Positions 6,960-8,083 of a stretch of 8,083 bases of DNA are shown here, one piece after another. A model generated the notes under the pieces. It did not search any database. It worked only from the letters and a program-made list of their open reading frames with translations, and was not told the origin of the DNA. The number at the start of each line of letters is the position of its first letter. The first letter of the stretch is position 1. This DNA is from Prolixibacteraceae bacterium (lineage in GTDB: Bacteria > Bacteroidota > Bacteroidia > Bacteroidales > Prolixibacteraceae). The stretch is from assembly GCA_027451165.1 (NCBI GenBank), contig DAIDJX010000147.1, forward strand, positions 1 to 8,083. Direction: 5' to 3'. The translations under genes and the position numbers were made by a program.

Positions 6960-8083
6960 TTAGAAACCTACTAAAAGACTAAAGGTGAAAGTTTTGGGTG
7001 GAGGAGTGTTGGCATTGTCAACACCAATCCAGAAAGGATCGCTGGCATTTTGCCCGACTTCCGGATCCTGACCCGAATAGTTGGTAAAGGTGATCAGCTT
7101 ACGTGCACTGGCTGAAACACTCAGGCTTCGAAGACCCAGTTTTTCACAGGTTTTCATGGGTACCTGATAGCCAAACTTAATGGTATTCAACCTCATGAAA
7201 TCACCTTTTTCCACATACCGGTCGGAACCAAGGTTGTTGGCCGGGTGGTTCAGGTAGGCCCTGGGCAACATGCCGGGCTCATTCTGTCCCTGTACCCTCC
7301 AGCGGCTCAGCACCGCTTTGCTCTGGTTGTTCCGGTTTAACATCCCTTCAGTATCCATAGCTACTTTGTTGATGATGTCAAAACCAAGCCGGTAATGGAA
7401 ACCAAAGGAAAAATCAAAACTTTTGTACTTCATGGTGGCACCAAAACCACCGATAAAGTCAGGATTGGAGTCACCGATATACACCACATCATTCAGGTCT
7501 ATAACCCCGTCATGATTGACATCTTCATAGCGGGCATCTCCACCCCGGAAAACATAGGCTCCCTGGTAGGTCAGCGGGATAGGAATTCCTTCCGTATCCA
7601 CCAGTACATTGCCATCTTTATCTTTGGCCAGAACTTCATCATCGCTGGCCCAAACGCCCAGATACCGGAATCCGAAGAAAGAACCAATGGCTTCCCCTTC
7701 CACTACCCGGCGGGGATAATCACCGTTTCCAATGGAGGTGGAAACCTCGGTGTTGAAGTTTTCCGGCAGCTTATTGAAGGAATTGATATTCTGTGAAGAG
7801 TTGAAATCGATCATCAGAGAGAAATCCTTGGTTTTGATAGCTCTCCAGTTGGCCATCAGCTCCCAGCCCCGGTTTTCCAGCTCTCCACCGTTAAAAAACT
7901 GGATATTATCATAACCGGAAGAAGTTGGAATTTTGTAGTAATTTGGTGCTCCGCCAAACAAAATGTCGGTAGTCACTTTTCTGTACACATCGGCACTGAA
8001 GAAAATTTTCTCATTCAGGAGGTTGAGTTCAATACCTAAATCGGTAGAACTGGTGTTTTCCCATTTTAAGTTGTTCAACTGAA
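6960..8083 (-). CDS. SusC/RagA-family TonB-dependent outer-membrane transporter, C-terminal part (cut by right window edge)
   Basis: This is the C-terminal 374 codons of a SusC-like TonB-dependent beta-barrel transporter, which imports glycans or peptides across the outer membrane with a SusD lid. The frame is open through the right edge and ends with TAA at 6962-6960, so the true start lies outside the window; the TTG at 8078-8076 is an internal leucine. Family hallmarks are visible: LKWENTSSTDLGIEL near the edge (the 'LKWE..t..nlGld' barrel signature), FFNGGELENRGWEL, an EF-hand-like loop at 7523-7488 followed by IGDSNPDFIGGFG, GDFMRLNTIKFGYQVP, and the late 'TNYSGQDPEVG' motif. It finishes LLVGF, with the terminal aromatic residue usual for outer-membrane barrels. 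It lies 18 bases upstream of the susD-like gene, the standard susC-susD order. The plug and N-terminal domains are not visible, so class and substrate cannot be judged. The family call is very secure. Confidence 0.96.
   Translation of the reverse strand, partial: QLNNLKWENTSSTDLGIELNLLNEKIFFSADVYRKVTTDILFGGAPNYYKIPTSSGYDNIQFFNGGELENRGWELMANWRAIKTKDFSLMIDFNSSQNINSFNKLPENFNTEVSTSIGNGDYPRRVVEGEAIGSFFGFRYLGVWASDDEVLAKDKDGNVLVDTEGIPIPLTYQGAYVFRGGDARYEDVNHDGVIDLNDVVYIGDSNPDFIGGFGATMKYKSFDFSFGFHYRLGFDIINKVAMDTEGMLNRNNQSKAVLSRWRVQGQNEPGMLPRAYLNHPANNLGSDRYVEKGDFMRLNTIKFGYQVPMKTCEKLGLRSLSVSASARKLITFTNYSGQDPEVGQNASDPFWIGVDNANTPPPKTFTFSLLVGF
7488..7523 (-). other. EF-hand-like calcium-binding loop within the upstream SusC
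   Basis: The twelve codons read DVNHDGVIDLND, with Asp/Asn/Asp/Asp at positions 1, 3, 5 and 9, Gly at 6, Ile at 8 and Asp at 12. This is the canonical EF-hand/dockerin-type calcium-coordinating spacing. Similar loops recur at this point of SusC barrels, in front of the 'IGD.NPDF.GGF' motif, which is also present here. Actual metal binding is inferred. Confidence 0.6.

Noticed and set aside
7395..7796. 133-codon plus-strand open frame opposite the upstream SusC
   Set aside because: Antisense to conserved SusC barrel motifs; no independent support.
8076..8078. TTG as a start codon for a 372-residue protein
   Set aside because: The frame stays open to the right edge and the TTG lies inside the conserved SusC 'LKWE' barrel region, so it is an internal leucine.
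1..8083. tRNA, rRNA, CRISPR array, insertion sequence, attachment site or terminator
   Set aside because: The window is almost entirely coding, with gaps of 2-18 bases. I saw no regular repeat-spacer pattern, transposase, inverted-repeat ends, or stem-loop with U-tract.

Overview
The window comes from a member of the Bacteroidota. Genes of the SusC (TonB-dependent transporter) and SusD (surface lipoprotein) families form a nutrient-uptake operon, as in polysaccharide utilization loci. All supported genes lie on the minus strand, so transcription runs from high to low coordinates. I cannot name the genus or species from sequence alone.

Layout in transcription order: (1) 8083-6960, the C-terminal end of a SusC-like outer-membrane transporter, cut by the right window edge; (2) 6941-5472, a complete RagB/SusD-family lipoprotein; (3) 5469-3904, a lipoprotein with two fasciclin (FAS1) domains and a C-terminal beta-rich domain; (4) 3894-2371, a second lipoprotein with the same overall plan but much diverged sequence; (5) 2359-1, the first 786 codons of a second SusC-like transporter, cut by the left edge. 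Gaps between genes are 18, 2, 9 and 11 bases, with no visible terminator or convincing promoter between them, so this is almost certainly one transcript. No stretch over 300 bases lacks a gene. The plus-strand open frames are shadows.

Working model: the first SusC and the SusD form a lidded outer-membrane uptake complex. The two FAS1 lipoproteins sit where SusE/SusF-type surface glycan-binding proteins usually sit, so they may capture ligand or bind matrix at the cell surface. The second SusC begins another uptake module on the same transcript, and its SusD partner would be expected just beyond the left edge. No glycoside hydrolase, lyase, sulfatase, peptidase or regulator is in the window, so the substrate cannot be inferred. 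The most distinctive features are the paired FAS1 lipoproteins between two SusC genes and the degenerate TonB-box region of the second SusC.
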